From an uncultured Spirochaetaceae bacterium (lineage in GTDB: Bacteria; Spirochaetota; Spirochaetia; Sphaerochaetales; Sphaerochaetaceae), in the NCBI GenBank assembly GCA_946414625.1, contig CAMKPI010000010.1:1-19130 (forward strand): 19,130 nucleotides of DNA. Reading direction: 5' to 3'. A program made the translations under genes and the position numbers. The notes beneath the pieces were generated by a model that saw nothing but the letters and a program-made list of their open reading frames with translations, was not told where the DNA came from and did no database searches. Below, piece after piece: positions 6,780 through 14,119 of the stretch (position 1 is the stretch's first letter; every line of letters starts with the position of its first letter).

Positions 6780-7211
6780 TTTATTGCCGATTAAAACATG
6801 ATTGCCGCACAGGGACGCGGTGGTGCGCCATGGCTACCCCATTCTAATGAGCCGCTTGAGGTGCTTCGCCCTGTTTCTTGCATCAAGGCGCGGCGTCGCA
6901 TTGCGACGTATCGCGTCACGGCGCGTCCACGCGTTGTTGCATGGAAATGCGTCAGGGGGCGGCGAAGCATTGCGCCGGGATGCGGCGTGTATGGTCAACC
7001 CCGCACGCAAAAAGCATTTTACCTTAATCTTCTGTTTTTTCAAACATTTTTATACTTCTTCCATGAACAGGTATGCAGGACGCGCTGTTTTGCCCGGATC
7101 CGCTTGCCCCTGCCCTTGTTCAAAAGCAGGATTTTTGGTAGATTACATGCTTGTACAATATTTTATGTATAGTCAGAGTCAAAGGTTTGAAATGACCAAA
7201 GAGGTAAGAGG
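6780..7211. other. Spacer upstream of efp, no gene recognised
   Basis: The left half is GC-rich with short self-complementary words, for example the dyad CGTCGCA-T-TGCGACG at 6894-6908. The right half (7010-7180) is A/T-rich and should hold the efp promoter. A possible but weak pair is TTGGTA (7135-7140) and TATTTT (7159-7164); TATAGT at 7168-7173 is another -10 candidate without a good -35. The overlapping open frames here are Arg-rich and unconvincing. Confidence 0.5.
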
Positions 7212-7775
7212 ATGATTAAAGCAGGACAGATAGACAAGGGTATGGGGCTTCTCATTAAGGGCGCTCCGTTTGTGGTTGTCGAGAGGGAGTTTGTGAATCC
7301 GGGAAAGGGCAGCGCTTTTGTTCGCCTGAAGCTGAAGAGCCCGACCACGGGGCAGACGCTTCAGGAGACGATTAAGAGCCAGGATAGCGTTGAGGATATC
7401 GAGGTTGTGGATCGCAACTATCAGTATTCATACAACGACGGCGAGTATTTCCACATGATGGATGAGGCGTCCTACGAGGATGTTTCCGTTCCGATGAAGA
7501 CTTTCGAGGGCTACGAGTTCATTATGCGCGAGGGGGATTCATACCGCTGCACCACATATAACGACGAGATAATCGACATTCAGGTGCCGAGCAAGATGGT
7601 GTATCTTGTAGCCGACGCTGAGGAAGCAATCAAGGGCGACACCGTGCAGGGCGCAACAAAGTTTGTCACAACCGAGACGGGGCTTCGTGTGAGGGTTCCC
7701 ATCTTCATCAAGCAGGGTGAGAAGATCCGCGTGAACACGGAGACGAGAGAATACCTGGAGCGTGTCAACGACTGA
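7212..7775 (+). CDS. efp: Translation elongation factor P
   Basis: EF-P binds ribosomes stalled on polyproline stretches and stimulates peptide-bond formation. The 187 residues match the usual length, and the three domains fall in order: KOW-like about 1-64, then two OB folds. The modified-lysine loop reads NPGKGSAF with Lys32 at its tip, as in EF-Ps that are beta-lysylated by EpmA and EpmB rather than the arginine-type or PGKP-loop variants. The C-terminal stretch GLRVRVPIFIKQGEKIRVNT is the family signature. SD AAGAGG (7199-7204) lies seven bases before the ATG. The downstream epmA and epmB genes encode its expected modification enzymes, which strongly supports the modification type. Confidence 0.97.
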   Translation: MIKAGQIDKGMGLLIKGAPFVVVEREFVNPGKGSAFVRLKLKSPTTGQTLQETIKSQDSVEDIEVVDRNYQYSYNDGEYFHMMDEASYEDVSVPMKTFEGYEFIMREGDSYRCTTYNDEIIDIQVPSKMVYLVADAEEAIKGDTVQGATKFVTTETGLRVRVPIFIKQGEKIRVNTETREYLERVND

Positions 7776-7823
7776 TAGGCTTGTTGCTGCGTGACCGTTT
7801 TTTCGGCGCATAGGTGCCGGCGC

Positions 7824-7849
7824 GCGCGGTTCTGCCGCGCCATGTTTTT
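7824..7849 (+). terminator. Possible terminator downstream of efp
   Basis: A 6-bp perfect GC stem, GCGCGG (7824-7829) and CCGCGC (7835-7840), closes loop TTCTG, and a T5 run follows after four bases (7845-7849). The gap between stem and T-run makes this weaker than a canonical terminator. Confidence 0.35.
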
Positions 7850-7890
7850 GCAGGTGCTGTTTGGTTCCTGGCGGCGCGGTTCTGCCGGAT

Positions 7891-7990
7891 GCTATGAGGG
7901 CTACTCTGGTGCTGCTGGGTTTCTGCCTGTGTGCGCGTTTTCGTTGATACCGTGAGGTTGCCTCTGGCGCTATGAGGGTTCCGCCGGCAT
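7891..7990 (+). repeat. Degenerate 20-bp repeats between efp and epmA
   Basis: Related words start at 7891 (GCTATGAGGGCTACTCTGGT), 7949 (ACCGTGAGGTTGCCTCTGGC) and 7969 (GCTATGAGGGTTCCGCCGGC); the last two are adjacent. GGCGCGGTTCTGCC also echoes the efp terminator-like hairpin. The spacer is otherwise empty. Confidence 0.4.
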
Positions 7991-7996
7991 TGTTTT

Positions 7997-8995
7997 ATGA
8001 ATAATTTGATTAAAAAAAGGGACATCGCGCGTCTGCGTGGTGTCCTTTATTCCAATATCAGGCGGTTTTTCGACTCGAGGGGATATTTGGAGGTGGAGAC
8101 GCCCATTTTGTCGCCGGACCTTATTCCAGAGCCGACAATCGACAATTTCTCCACGCTTTTTCAGAACGATTTCCTCGGGTCGCGCGAGCTGTATCTCCTT
8201 CCGAGTCCTGAAATATATATCAAACGACTTATTTCCGAAGGGTTTGGAAGCGTCTATGAGATTTCAAAGTGTTTTCGTAACAACGAGCAGATGGGGCGTC
8301 AGCACAGCCCAGAGTTCACAATGCTTGAGTACTACACAATGGCTTTCAGCGAGAAGGATTCCGTTTCTTTGACTGTTGACATGCTCCGGGAGACAGCCCT
8401 TCCGTCTGCTCGGGGCGCGTCTTTCCTGTCGTCTGAGCCCGTTGTGATGACTGTGCGGGATGCGGTTCTGAAATACTCTGGGCTTGATTTGGATGTTTTG
8501 CAGGACGAAGACGAGTTCAGGGCAGCGGCATTCGGGAAGCTTTCCATCAAAATTCCGAGCGGAGAGCCGTGGGACGATGTGTTTAATCGCGTCTTCTGCA
8601 CTTTTGTCGAGACGGCGATACCCCGGGATAGGCTTGTATTCTTTACAGACTATCCCGCTCAGATAAATTGTCTTGCGCTCCGAGGAGAGGGGGACGGCTC
8701 TCGGTATCGTCGGCGTTGGGAAGTTTATGCCGGAGGGCTGGAGCTGGCGAACTGCTACGCTGAGGAGACGGACCCCGAAGTCGTGAGGGATTATTACCGG
8801 AAGGAATATGACGCCCTGCTTCGCTCGCGCGAAGGAAGCGGCAGGGTGATTCCGAAATCTGATGCGGGGTTTGCCGATATTTTCTCGGATTTTCCTTCCT
8901 GCTCCGGCGTGGCGATGGGTCTGGACAGGCTCTTGATGCTCGAGACGGGCTCTTCGGATATAAACGATGTGCTGCTGTTTCCGTTTAGTATATAG
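7997..8995 (+). CDS. epmA: EF-P--(R)-beta-lysine ligase (LysRS-like, PoxA/GenX)
   Basis: EpmA activates (R)-beta-lysine with ATP and attaches it to the EF-P lysine (here Lys32). The 332-residue protein is only a class II synthetase core and lacks the anticodon-binding domain of LysRS, as EpmA does. Visible are motif 1 (FFDSRGYLEVETPIL, 24-38), PSPEIYIKRL, motif 2 (CFRNNEQMGRQHSPEFTMLE, 92-111), the substrate segment GGLELANCYAEETD, and motif 3 GVAMGLDRLLML (304-315). Ala306 in motif 3 corresponds to the EpmA-specific alanine that replaces a LysRS glycine and favours beta-lysine. No Shine-Dalgarno is visible before the ATG at 7997, but the N-terminus aligns from its first residues. It follows efp on the same strand after 221 bases. 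Confidence 0.93.
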   Translation: MNNLIKKRDIARLRGVLYSNIRRFFDSRGYLEVETPILSPDLIPEPTIDNFSTLFQNDFLGSRELYLLPSPEIYIKRLISEGFGSVYEISKCFRNNEQMGRQHSPEFTMLEYYTMAFSEKDSVSLTVDMLRETALPSARGASFLSSEPVVMTVRDAVLKYSGLDLDVLQDEDEFRAAAFGKLSIKIPSGEPWDDVFNRVFCTFVETAIPRDRLVFFTDYPAQINCLALRGEGDGSRYRRRWEVYAGGLELANCYAEETDPEVVRDYYRKEYDALLRSREGSGRVIPKSDAGFADIFSDFPSCSGVAMGLDRLLMLETGSSDINDVLLFPFSI

Positions 8996-9087
8996 GGGTG
9001 GGCTTCGCTTTGCCGTGAGTCTGGTTTTATCGCAGGTTTTTTCGTAGTTTTTTGAGACGCCCGGTTCTTGCGGCCTGTCTTTAGGGC

Positions 9088-9203
9088 TTGTTCTGGAGCA
9101 TCTTGCGAGCCTAAGATTTGATGTCGCGATTTTCGGTTTATTCGGGAGCATCCTGGCGGATGAGGCTTTTATGGCGCCCGCGATTTCATATTGTTCTGGA
9201 GCA
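9088..9203. repeat. Degenerate direct repeat (about 50 bp period) between epmA and coaE
   Basis: TTGTTCTGGAGCA begins at 9088, TTATTCGGGAGCA at 9138, and TTGTTCTGGAGCA again at 9191, giving periods of 50 and 53 bp. The first two units also share CGCGATTT near their ends. The third copy runs to within three bases of the coaE stop codon. The rest of the spacer (8996-9087) shows no gene and no clear terminator. Confidence 0.5.
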
Positions 9204-9205
9204 CA

Positions 9206-9805
9206 CTACTGGATTGTGGTCTTGTTTCTGCGTTTCGTTTCTGCGTTTTGTGCGGATTCGACCTCCCGGATTGCGTCCTCCAGCCCCTTCGGATGCTCTC
9301 CTGTGTTGTCTACAATAAGAACCGGACAGCTGTATTCCACTGCGCGGTAGTCAACATCATTTTGGGCTCTGTCGCGTGCGGTGAATTTACCGGCGGCAAT
9401 GCCGTCTCTTCGCATGGCTCGGATTCTCCGCGTTTCGGCTGGGGCGTCCACATAAATTATGAGGTCGCAGGACTTGTCCAGAGCTGCACGCTTCAGGAGA
9501 GAGCCGTTAATCGCAAGTATTTTTCCCTCACCGGAAGCTTTTTTGCTCGCTTCTTGGACAATGTCCGAAAGAGAGGGGTATAAGACGCTCTCCAGGGCTC
9601 GGAGGAGGTTTTTGTTGTCGAAAACCATCCGGCTGATTGTCGCTCGATCCGTTGTGCCGAAGAGTCGGATGAGGTCGTCCGATTTTCTTCTGTAAAGGTC
9701 GTGGCATACCGTGTCCAAATCCATCACCTGCCAGCCGCGTTTTTCCAGAATCGCTGAGATGTAGTTTTTCCCCGAGCCGGTTCGGCCCGTGATACCGACA
9801 AGCAT
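9206..9805 (-). CDS. coaE: Dephospho-CoA kinase
   Basis: CoaE phosphorylates the 3'-hydroxyl of dephospho-CoA, the last step of coenzyme A synthesis. The 199-residue P-loop kinase shows VGITGRTGSGKN at its N-terminus, DLDTVCHDLY (equivalent to the DAD-H-LY segment), a LYPSL helix, the lid-region stretch with repeated Arg, and CPVLIVDNTGEHPKGLEDAI near the C-terminus (usually VIDNSG). The P-loop ends in Asn14 where most kinases have Ser or Thr; I recall a similar AGKN form in treponemal CoaE, a lineage hint rather than a proof. The start is Met at 9805, because GAAGGAG lies nine bases upstream; the ATG six codons earlier has no SD. It is transcribed against its neighbours epmA and epmB. Confidence 0.87.
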   Translation of the reverse strand: MLVGITGRTGSGKNYISAILEKRGWQVMDLDTVCHDLYRRKSDDLIRLFGTTDRATISRMVFDNKNLLRALESVLYPSLSDIVQEASKKASGEGKILAINGSLLKRAALDKSCDLIIYVDAPAETRRIRAMRRDGIAAGKFTARDRAQNDVDYRAVEYSCPVLIVDNTGEHPKGLEDAIREVESAQNAETKRRNKTTIQ

Positions 9806-9935
9806 GTTGATGATCTCCTTCATTTTCGTTTCCCGAGTCCCGCGCGGATCCTGTGGCCTTTGCAGTTTTTTCGTACTCTGTGGCTCTGTGTGCCAAATGA
9901 CTCCTCAAGCTGTTGTCTCGTCTTCAGTTGATCTC

Positions 9936-10331
9936 GCGCTCTTCGCGGATTTACGTGTCCCGGGCTCTGTGTTGCTTTATGGCTCCCGGAGTTGTTTTTC
10001 TCAGGCTTTGCGTTCTCCGCGGATTCACGTATCCCGGGCTCAGTGTTGCTTCAAGGCTCCCGGATTTTTTTTCTCAGGCTTTGCGCGCTCCGCGGAATTA
10101 CGTATCCCGGGCTCAGTGTTGCTTCAAGGCTCCCGGATTTTTTTTCTCAGGCTTTGCGCGCTCCGCGGAATTACGTATCCCGGGCTCTGTGTTTTGCTTT
10201 AAGGCTTCCGGAGTTTTTTTCCCAGGTTTTGCGTTTTCCACGGATTTACGCGTTCCGGGGCTCTGTGTTGCTTCATGGCGTCCCGAATTGTTTTTCCCAG
10301 GTTTCGCGTTCCCCTCGGATCTGGCAAAACC
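9936..10331 (+). repeat. Tandem array of 73-75 bp terminator-like repeats
   Basis: Five units lie head to tail at 9936-10010, 10011-10083, 10084-10156, 10157-10231 and 10232-10306, with a partial sixth to about 10331. Units 2 and 3 are nearly identical. Each contains CCGGG, about 20 bases, then CCCGG (or a close variant) and a run of 5-8 T, for example 10034-10038, 10059-10063 and T8 at 10065-10072. This is the layout of an intrinsic terminator on the plus strand. Unit lengths of 73 and 75 bp are not both multiples of three, so the open frames through the array shift from unit to unit and are not coding. The flanks 9806-9935 and 10332-10433 hold no gene; the right one carries the epmB -10 box. 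Confidence 0.85.
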
Positions 10332-10421
10332 ATGCCGGTTGGCGCCCCCTTTGTTGCCGCAAGATGCTGCCATGAGCCGATTTCTCAGTGCTTGAATGGT
10401 GCCATTATCGCATAAATTGGC

Positions 10422-10427
10422 TATAAT
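10422..10427 (+). promoter_or_regulatory. Consensus -10 box of epmB
   Basis: TATAAT ends six bases before the epmB ATG (10434), so the predicted transcription start coincides with the start codon. No convincing -35 lies 16-18 bases upstream. With no Shine-Dalgarno in between, this suggests a leaderless mRNA. Confidence 0.5.
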
Positions 10428-10433
10428 AAAAAC

Positions 10434-11735
10434 ATGTCTCATCAAATCACAACGTTGAAAGACCTGGATAGTCGCCTCTCTCTTACAGATAACGAAAGAG
10501 CCTGGCATGAGAGCGCGGTATCAATGCCATTGGGAATATCTGAATACTATTTGTCACTGATAGATCCTTCTGATCCGGCTGATCCGATACGCAGACAGGC
10601 TGTGCCTACATCGGACGAGAACTGTGCCAGAGGGTGGCTACGCCCTGCGTCGGCTGAGATTTCTCCGACTCGGTGCGCGTCGGCGGGTGACAGGGGGCAG
10701 AATTCGTGCTCTGAGGATTCTCAGAGGGCGTCGCGTTGTGTGACTTCTGGCGCGGAGGTCTCAAAGTGCGGCAGAAGGCAAATAGACTGTTCGAATGAGG
10801 TGACGCAGGGCGTCCGTATTATGCCGAGTTCGGAACTTTATGCCGAAAATAATAAAAAAAAATCTGACGCAATGGCTGAATTTCCGTGTGCGGCCTTCGA
10901 ATCGCTTGATCCTTTGCAGGAGGTGCTGCACTCAAAGGGAAATCGGCTTATACACCGCTTCAGGAACAGGGTGGCATTCCTCGCGACGGATATTTGCGCG
11001 ACCTATTGCAGACATTGCTTTCGCAGGAGATTCACGGGCGGCTTGCAGGGACCAGCGACCGAGGCGGATGTGGAAGAGGCATGCCGGTATATCGGGGGGC
11101 ATCCTGAAATCAGAGAGATGCTTCTCACCGGAGGCGATCCGCTAACGCTGGAGCGAAGCCGGTTGGAGATGATGGTCTCATCGTTCAGGAAAGCTAGGGA
11201 GAGTCTTGTAATCCGTATATGCACAAGAATTCCGGTAACTGATCCCGGTAGGGTTACGCCGGAATTGGTTGAGGTTTTTACAAGACATTCCGGCGCGCCA
11301 TTCTTCCTTATGACGCAGTTCAATCATCCGAGGGAGCTGACGCCTCTCTCTGTGAGGGCTGTGGGAATGTTCATAGACAGAGGCATTCCGGCGTTCAACC
11401 AGAGTGTGTTGCTTCGGGGAGTTAACGACGACCCGGATGTTTTGGATGATTTGTGTAACGGTCTTCTTTTCGCCCGGATAAAGCCGTATTACCTTTTTCA
11501 GACGGATCTGGTTTCCGGGACAGCATCGTTCCGTGTGCCCATTGAGAGGGGAATGGAAATCGAGCGAGCCTTGCGTTGCCGACTCTCCGGCCTTGCGATG
11601 CCTTCTTACACGCTGGATCTGCCTGATGGCGGCGGAAAGGTGCCCCTCTGCGGATCTTATGTGGACGGAATTGACGGCAACGTGTGCACTCTGCATAATC
11701 CTGACGGTGAGACGAGATTGTACCCGGCACTGTAG
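10434..11735 (+). CDS. epmB: EF-P beta-lysylation protein EpmB (lysine 2,3-aminomutase-like radical SAM enzyme)
   Basis: EpmB converts (S)-alpha-lysine to (R)-beta-lysine using SAM, a 4Fe-4S cluster and PLP, supplying EpmA. The cluster motif is CATYCRHC (Cys188, Cys192, Cys195), followed by RRRFTG; LLTGGDPLT and PDGGGKVPL, with a candidate PLP lysine at 402, also fit the family. The 433 residues match free lysine 2,3-aminomutases in length, but about 95 of them (63-157) are a hydrophilic Cys/Ser/Arg-rich insert between RRQAVPTSDE and LDPLQEV. Without it the protein is about 338 residues, the size of EpmB, with which its N-terminus also aligns (SDPADPIRRQ). The efp and epmA genes nearby support EpmB. 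The insert contains an A9 run near 10853-10861, a possible slippage site. A catabolic KamA remains the alternative. Confidence 0.85.
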   Translation: MSHQITTLKDLDSRLSLTDNERAWHESAVSMPLGISEYYLSLIDPSDPADPIRRQAVPTSDENCARGWLRPASAEISPTRCASAGDRGQNSCSEDSQRASRCVTSGAEVSKCGRRQIDCSNEVTQGVRIMPSSELYAENNKKKSDAMAEFPCAAFESLDPLQEVLHSKGNRLIHRFRNRVAFLATDICATYCRHCFRRRFTGGLQGPATEADVEEACRYIGGHPEIREMLLTGGDPLTLERSRLEMMVSSFRKARESLVIRICTRIPVTDPGRVTPELVEVFTRHSGAPFFLMTQFNHPRELTPLSVRAVGMFIDRGIPAFNQSVLLRGVNDDPDVLDDLCNGLLFARIKPYYLFQTDLVSGTASFRVPIERGMEIERALRCRLSGLAMPSYTLDLPDGGGKVPLCGSYVDGIDGNVCTLHNPDGETRLYPAL

Positions 11736-11814
11736 AGTCGCCTTTTGAGGCAGAGCTGGCATCAGGCGCTTTGCTGTCCTGTTTTGTGTAAATATAAAAT
11801 TTTCGGAAAAATAC

Positions 11815-11843
11815 TTGCGCTACTAAACATGTATATGTATGAT
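11815..11843 (+). promoter_or_regulatory. Promoter of the patatin gene
   Basis: TTGCGC (11815-11820), a 17-bp spacer and TATGAT (11838-11843), giving a leader of about 60 nt before the ATG at 11912. It probably drives the lipid operon that follows. Confidence 0.6.
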
Positions 11844-11911
11844 ATGGCATGTTACGGTGTAAAAAGTCGGATGACGCGGGAATCCGGGATACCTGTTTAG
11901 GAGAACTAACG

Positions 11912-14119
11912 ATGAGAAGAATCCTTGTAATCACCCTCTTGATATTCCTCGCCATGGGTTCGGTGTTTGCGAAAACCGCGGACGGACGGCCTACGGTGGC
12001 TCTTGTCCTTTCCGGAGGTGGCGCAAAAGGAATATCGCATATTCCTGTGATCGAGGCGTTCGAGGTCTACGGCATACCCATAGACAAAATCTACGGCACA
12101 TCAATGGGCGCCCTGATAGGCGGGATCTACTGCGCCGGCTACAGTCCGAAGGATTTGAGGGATCTTGTGACAGACAGGGATCTCGCCTCAATGTTCACAA
12201 CAATCGAGACGTCCGGATATCGCCCTCTTGCCCGTGCGCTGGACAACACCAGGAATAATATAATAAGTCTGGCACTGGACAACGGGGTTATGAGCAGCAC
12301 CGCCGTGATCGACGACTACGCGATCATGAACTTCTTTTATAATGTTGTGGGCAACGTTCCGGATTACATGGATTTTAACACGGATTTGGAGACCCCGTTT
12401 ACCTGCAACGCCACAAACATGCGTGACGGCTCTAAATATCGGTTCGATAGTGGCAACCTCATCACGGCTATGCGCTCCTCAATGAGCATTCCGATTGCGT
12501 TCAGGCCGTCGATACTGGAAGACGGAACGGTGCTGATGGATGGCGGTCTTGAGAGCAACTTCACTGTGGACGAGGCTATTGAGGACGGCTATGACATAGT
12601 CGTCTGTGTGACCTTGCCCAAATCTGAGGATCCGGAGGCTAACCGCGAGAAGTACCAGACGATGTCGGGAATCATGACGGGCACGCTGGATGTGATTCTT
12701 AGAAATGTGTCTCGTGGGCAGGCGGAGAAGGCCACGTACAACATACGTATTGATATGACGGGCTATAGCACGCTTGGCTTCAGGGATCCGGTTGGAATCA
12801 TTCTCAGAGGATATGAGGCGGTTGATAACTATCGCAACGTGTTTGAAGAGATCGCCAATATGTTCACCGAGGAGCAGAAGGTTTATAAGAATCCGAACCG
12901 CCGCGGTGCGTATTTCACAAAATATCCGGAGAGGGAGCATCGCGAGATCGAGAGAAGCGTCCTGTCCAAATACGAGACTGCGATGTCACAGACACGCCTT
13001 TCTCTGGGCTTTTACGGAAACCTCGGTCTTCAGTTCGTTCCCGACGGCAAGAGCACCACAGGCGGCGAGGATAATGCTAAAACCAGGAAGATAGATATGC
13101 CCACGATCAGTGTGGGATACTACAAGCCGCATTTCCTGAAAGTTGACAGGCTCGGTCTCGACTTCTCAGTGAAATTCGAGATAACTCAAAACATAATCAT
13201 AGGCAACGACTTGTATTATCTTCTTACAAACCCTGATGGTGCGAATAAGATCTACGCTTATGCCGGAATCAAAGGCCAATACGGGACGCTCACGGTTTGG
13301 GCGGATAAAATGCACGCGTCGCTGTCACAGAACGGGATTCCCGAAGCGCTGGTGGACGGGCATGGGGGCTTTCTTCTTACCAACGGCAAGAACTACAACT
13401 TAAGAATTGAGGCGAACGCGCAGAACCTTTGGGTTATATCAGATTATCTGGATAATTCCGACGAGGGATCTTATGGCGTCAGGCATGACTATACCTCCCT
13501 GGACTACTTTTTTTATCCGGTGGTGTCAGTGGGCTTTGTCAGATATAATCCGACAAGCGTTGACAGTTTCGCCCTTGACAGGAAGCGCTTCGATATAATG
13601 GTGCGCGGCGGTCTTTACGATACCGCGAGAGAAGGCGTGAAGCATACGTACATGATAGGCTTTGACGCTTTCAAGGCGTTCCGTCTGACAGACAGGGATT
13701 CCATATGGCTTGACGTGAAGGCCAAGACAAGCAGGGAACCGAGGATGCTGAGGGATTCGTATTTTGTATACGGAGGCTTCTACGGGATGCCGGGATATCT
13801 TGCCACGGATATCTACCGCGACTACATTGCGGCGGGGGTAGGATATACACGTATTCTGAAGAAGGGGTTGTCTAACAGGATCCTTCAGGTGAAATGTATG
13901 GCAGGTATCCGCAGCGCAAAGCGTTTCGATGTCGGAGTTGATCTGGACTACGGCTCCACCGAAATGGCCCCGTTCTGGGAGGCAGCGGACAATGGCGGCG
14001 ATTGGGATATAGGCGGTTCAATCGCTCTCGGTATCGGGTCGTATTTCGGAGGGAACGTTCTCATCGGCTACGGTCTTAACAACCATCTGACCCATGCTGT
14101 TTACTTCGAGATCCACTGA
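11912..14119 (+). CDS. Patatin-like phospholipase with predicted outer-membrane barrel (type Vd-like)
   Basis: The start is Met at 11912, with AGGAG (11899-11903) eight bases upstream and an ideal signal peptide (MRRILVITLLIFLAMGSVFA); the frame runs open to an earlier ATG at 11849 that has neither. The 735-residue product has a patatin domain at about 27-310: oxyanion motif GGGAKG (35-40), nucleophile GTSMG (Ser64) and DGG (Asp210), a Ser-Asp dyad that hydrolyses acyl esters of phospholipids. Residues about 370-735 are rich in alternating aromatic and polar segments and end in YFEIH, as expected for a beta-barrel. The order resembles PlpD/FplA-type autotransporters, in which the barrel carries the lipase to the surface. 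I did not identify a POTRA domain with confidence. It is the first gene of an overlapping lipid operon. Confidence 0.85.
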   Translation: MRRILVITLLIFLAMGSVFAKTADGRPTVALVLSGGGAKGISHIPVIEAFEVYGIPIDKIYGTSMGALIGGIYCAGYSPKDLRDLVTDRDLASMFTTIETSGYRPLARALDNTRNNIISLALDNGVMSSTAVIDDYAIMNFFYNVVGNVPDYMDFNTDLETPFTCNATNMRDGSKYRFDSGNLITAMRSSMSIPIAFRPSILEDGTVLMDGGLESNFTVDEAIEDGYDIVVCVTLPKSEDPEANREKYQTMSGIMTGTLDVILRNVSRGQAEKATYNIRIDMTGYSTLGFRDPVGIILRGYEAVDNYRNVFEEIANMFTEEQKVYKNPNRRGAYFTKYPEREHREIERSVLSKYETAMSQTRLSLGFYGNLGLQFVPDGKSTTGGEDNAKTRKIDMPTISVGYYKPHFLKVDRLGLDFSVKFEITQNIIIGNDLYYLLTNPDGANKIYAYAGIKGQYGTLTVWADKMHASLSQNGIPEALVDGHGGFLLTNGKNYNLRIEANAQNLWVISDYLDNSDEGSYGVRHDYTSLDYFFYPVVSVGFVRYNPTSVDSFALDRKRFDIMVRGGLYDTAREGVKHTYMIGFDAFKAFRLTDRDSIWLDVKAKTSREPRMLRDSYFVYGGFYGMPGYLATDIYRDYIAAGVGYTRILKKGLSNRILQVKCMAGIRSAKRFDVGVDLDYGSTEMAPFWEAADNGGDWDIGGSIALGIGSYFGGNVLIGYGLNNHLTHAVYFEIH

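Noticed and set aside
6802..7215. 137-residue open frame ending over the efp start
   Set aside because: Arg-rich, overlaps other equally open frames, has no SD or family resemblance, and would cover the A/T-rich region expected to be the efp promoter.
8264..9151. 295-residue minus-strand open frame opposite epmA
   Set aside because: It is antisense to the class II synthetase motifs of epmA and resembles no protein.
9936..10331. CRISPR array
   Set aside because: The repeated units are directly adjacent with no unique spacers, are too long, and no cas gene is present.
9913..10395. Long plus-strand open frames through the tandem repeats, encoding repetitive Cys/Phe/Arg-rich peptides, and a minus-strand frame at 10113-10508
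   Set aside because: All three frames translate the same repeats, unit lengths of 73 and 75 bp shift the frame, no SD or recognisable domain is present, and the composition is unlike the real genes.
10434..11735. Catabolic lysine 2,3-aminomutase (KamA) instead of EpmB
   Set aside because: The overall length fits KamA only because of the insert; the core length, the N-terminal alignment and the efp/epmA context favour EpmB. Not fully excluded.
11849..11911. Earlier ATG for the patatin protein
   Set aside because: It lacks an SD, lies only five bases after the -10 box, and would bury an ideal signal peptide behind 21 unrelated residues.
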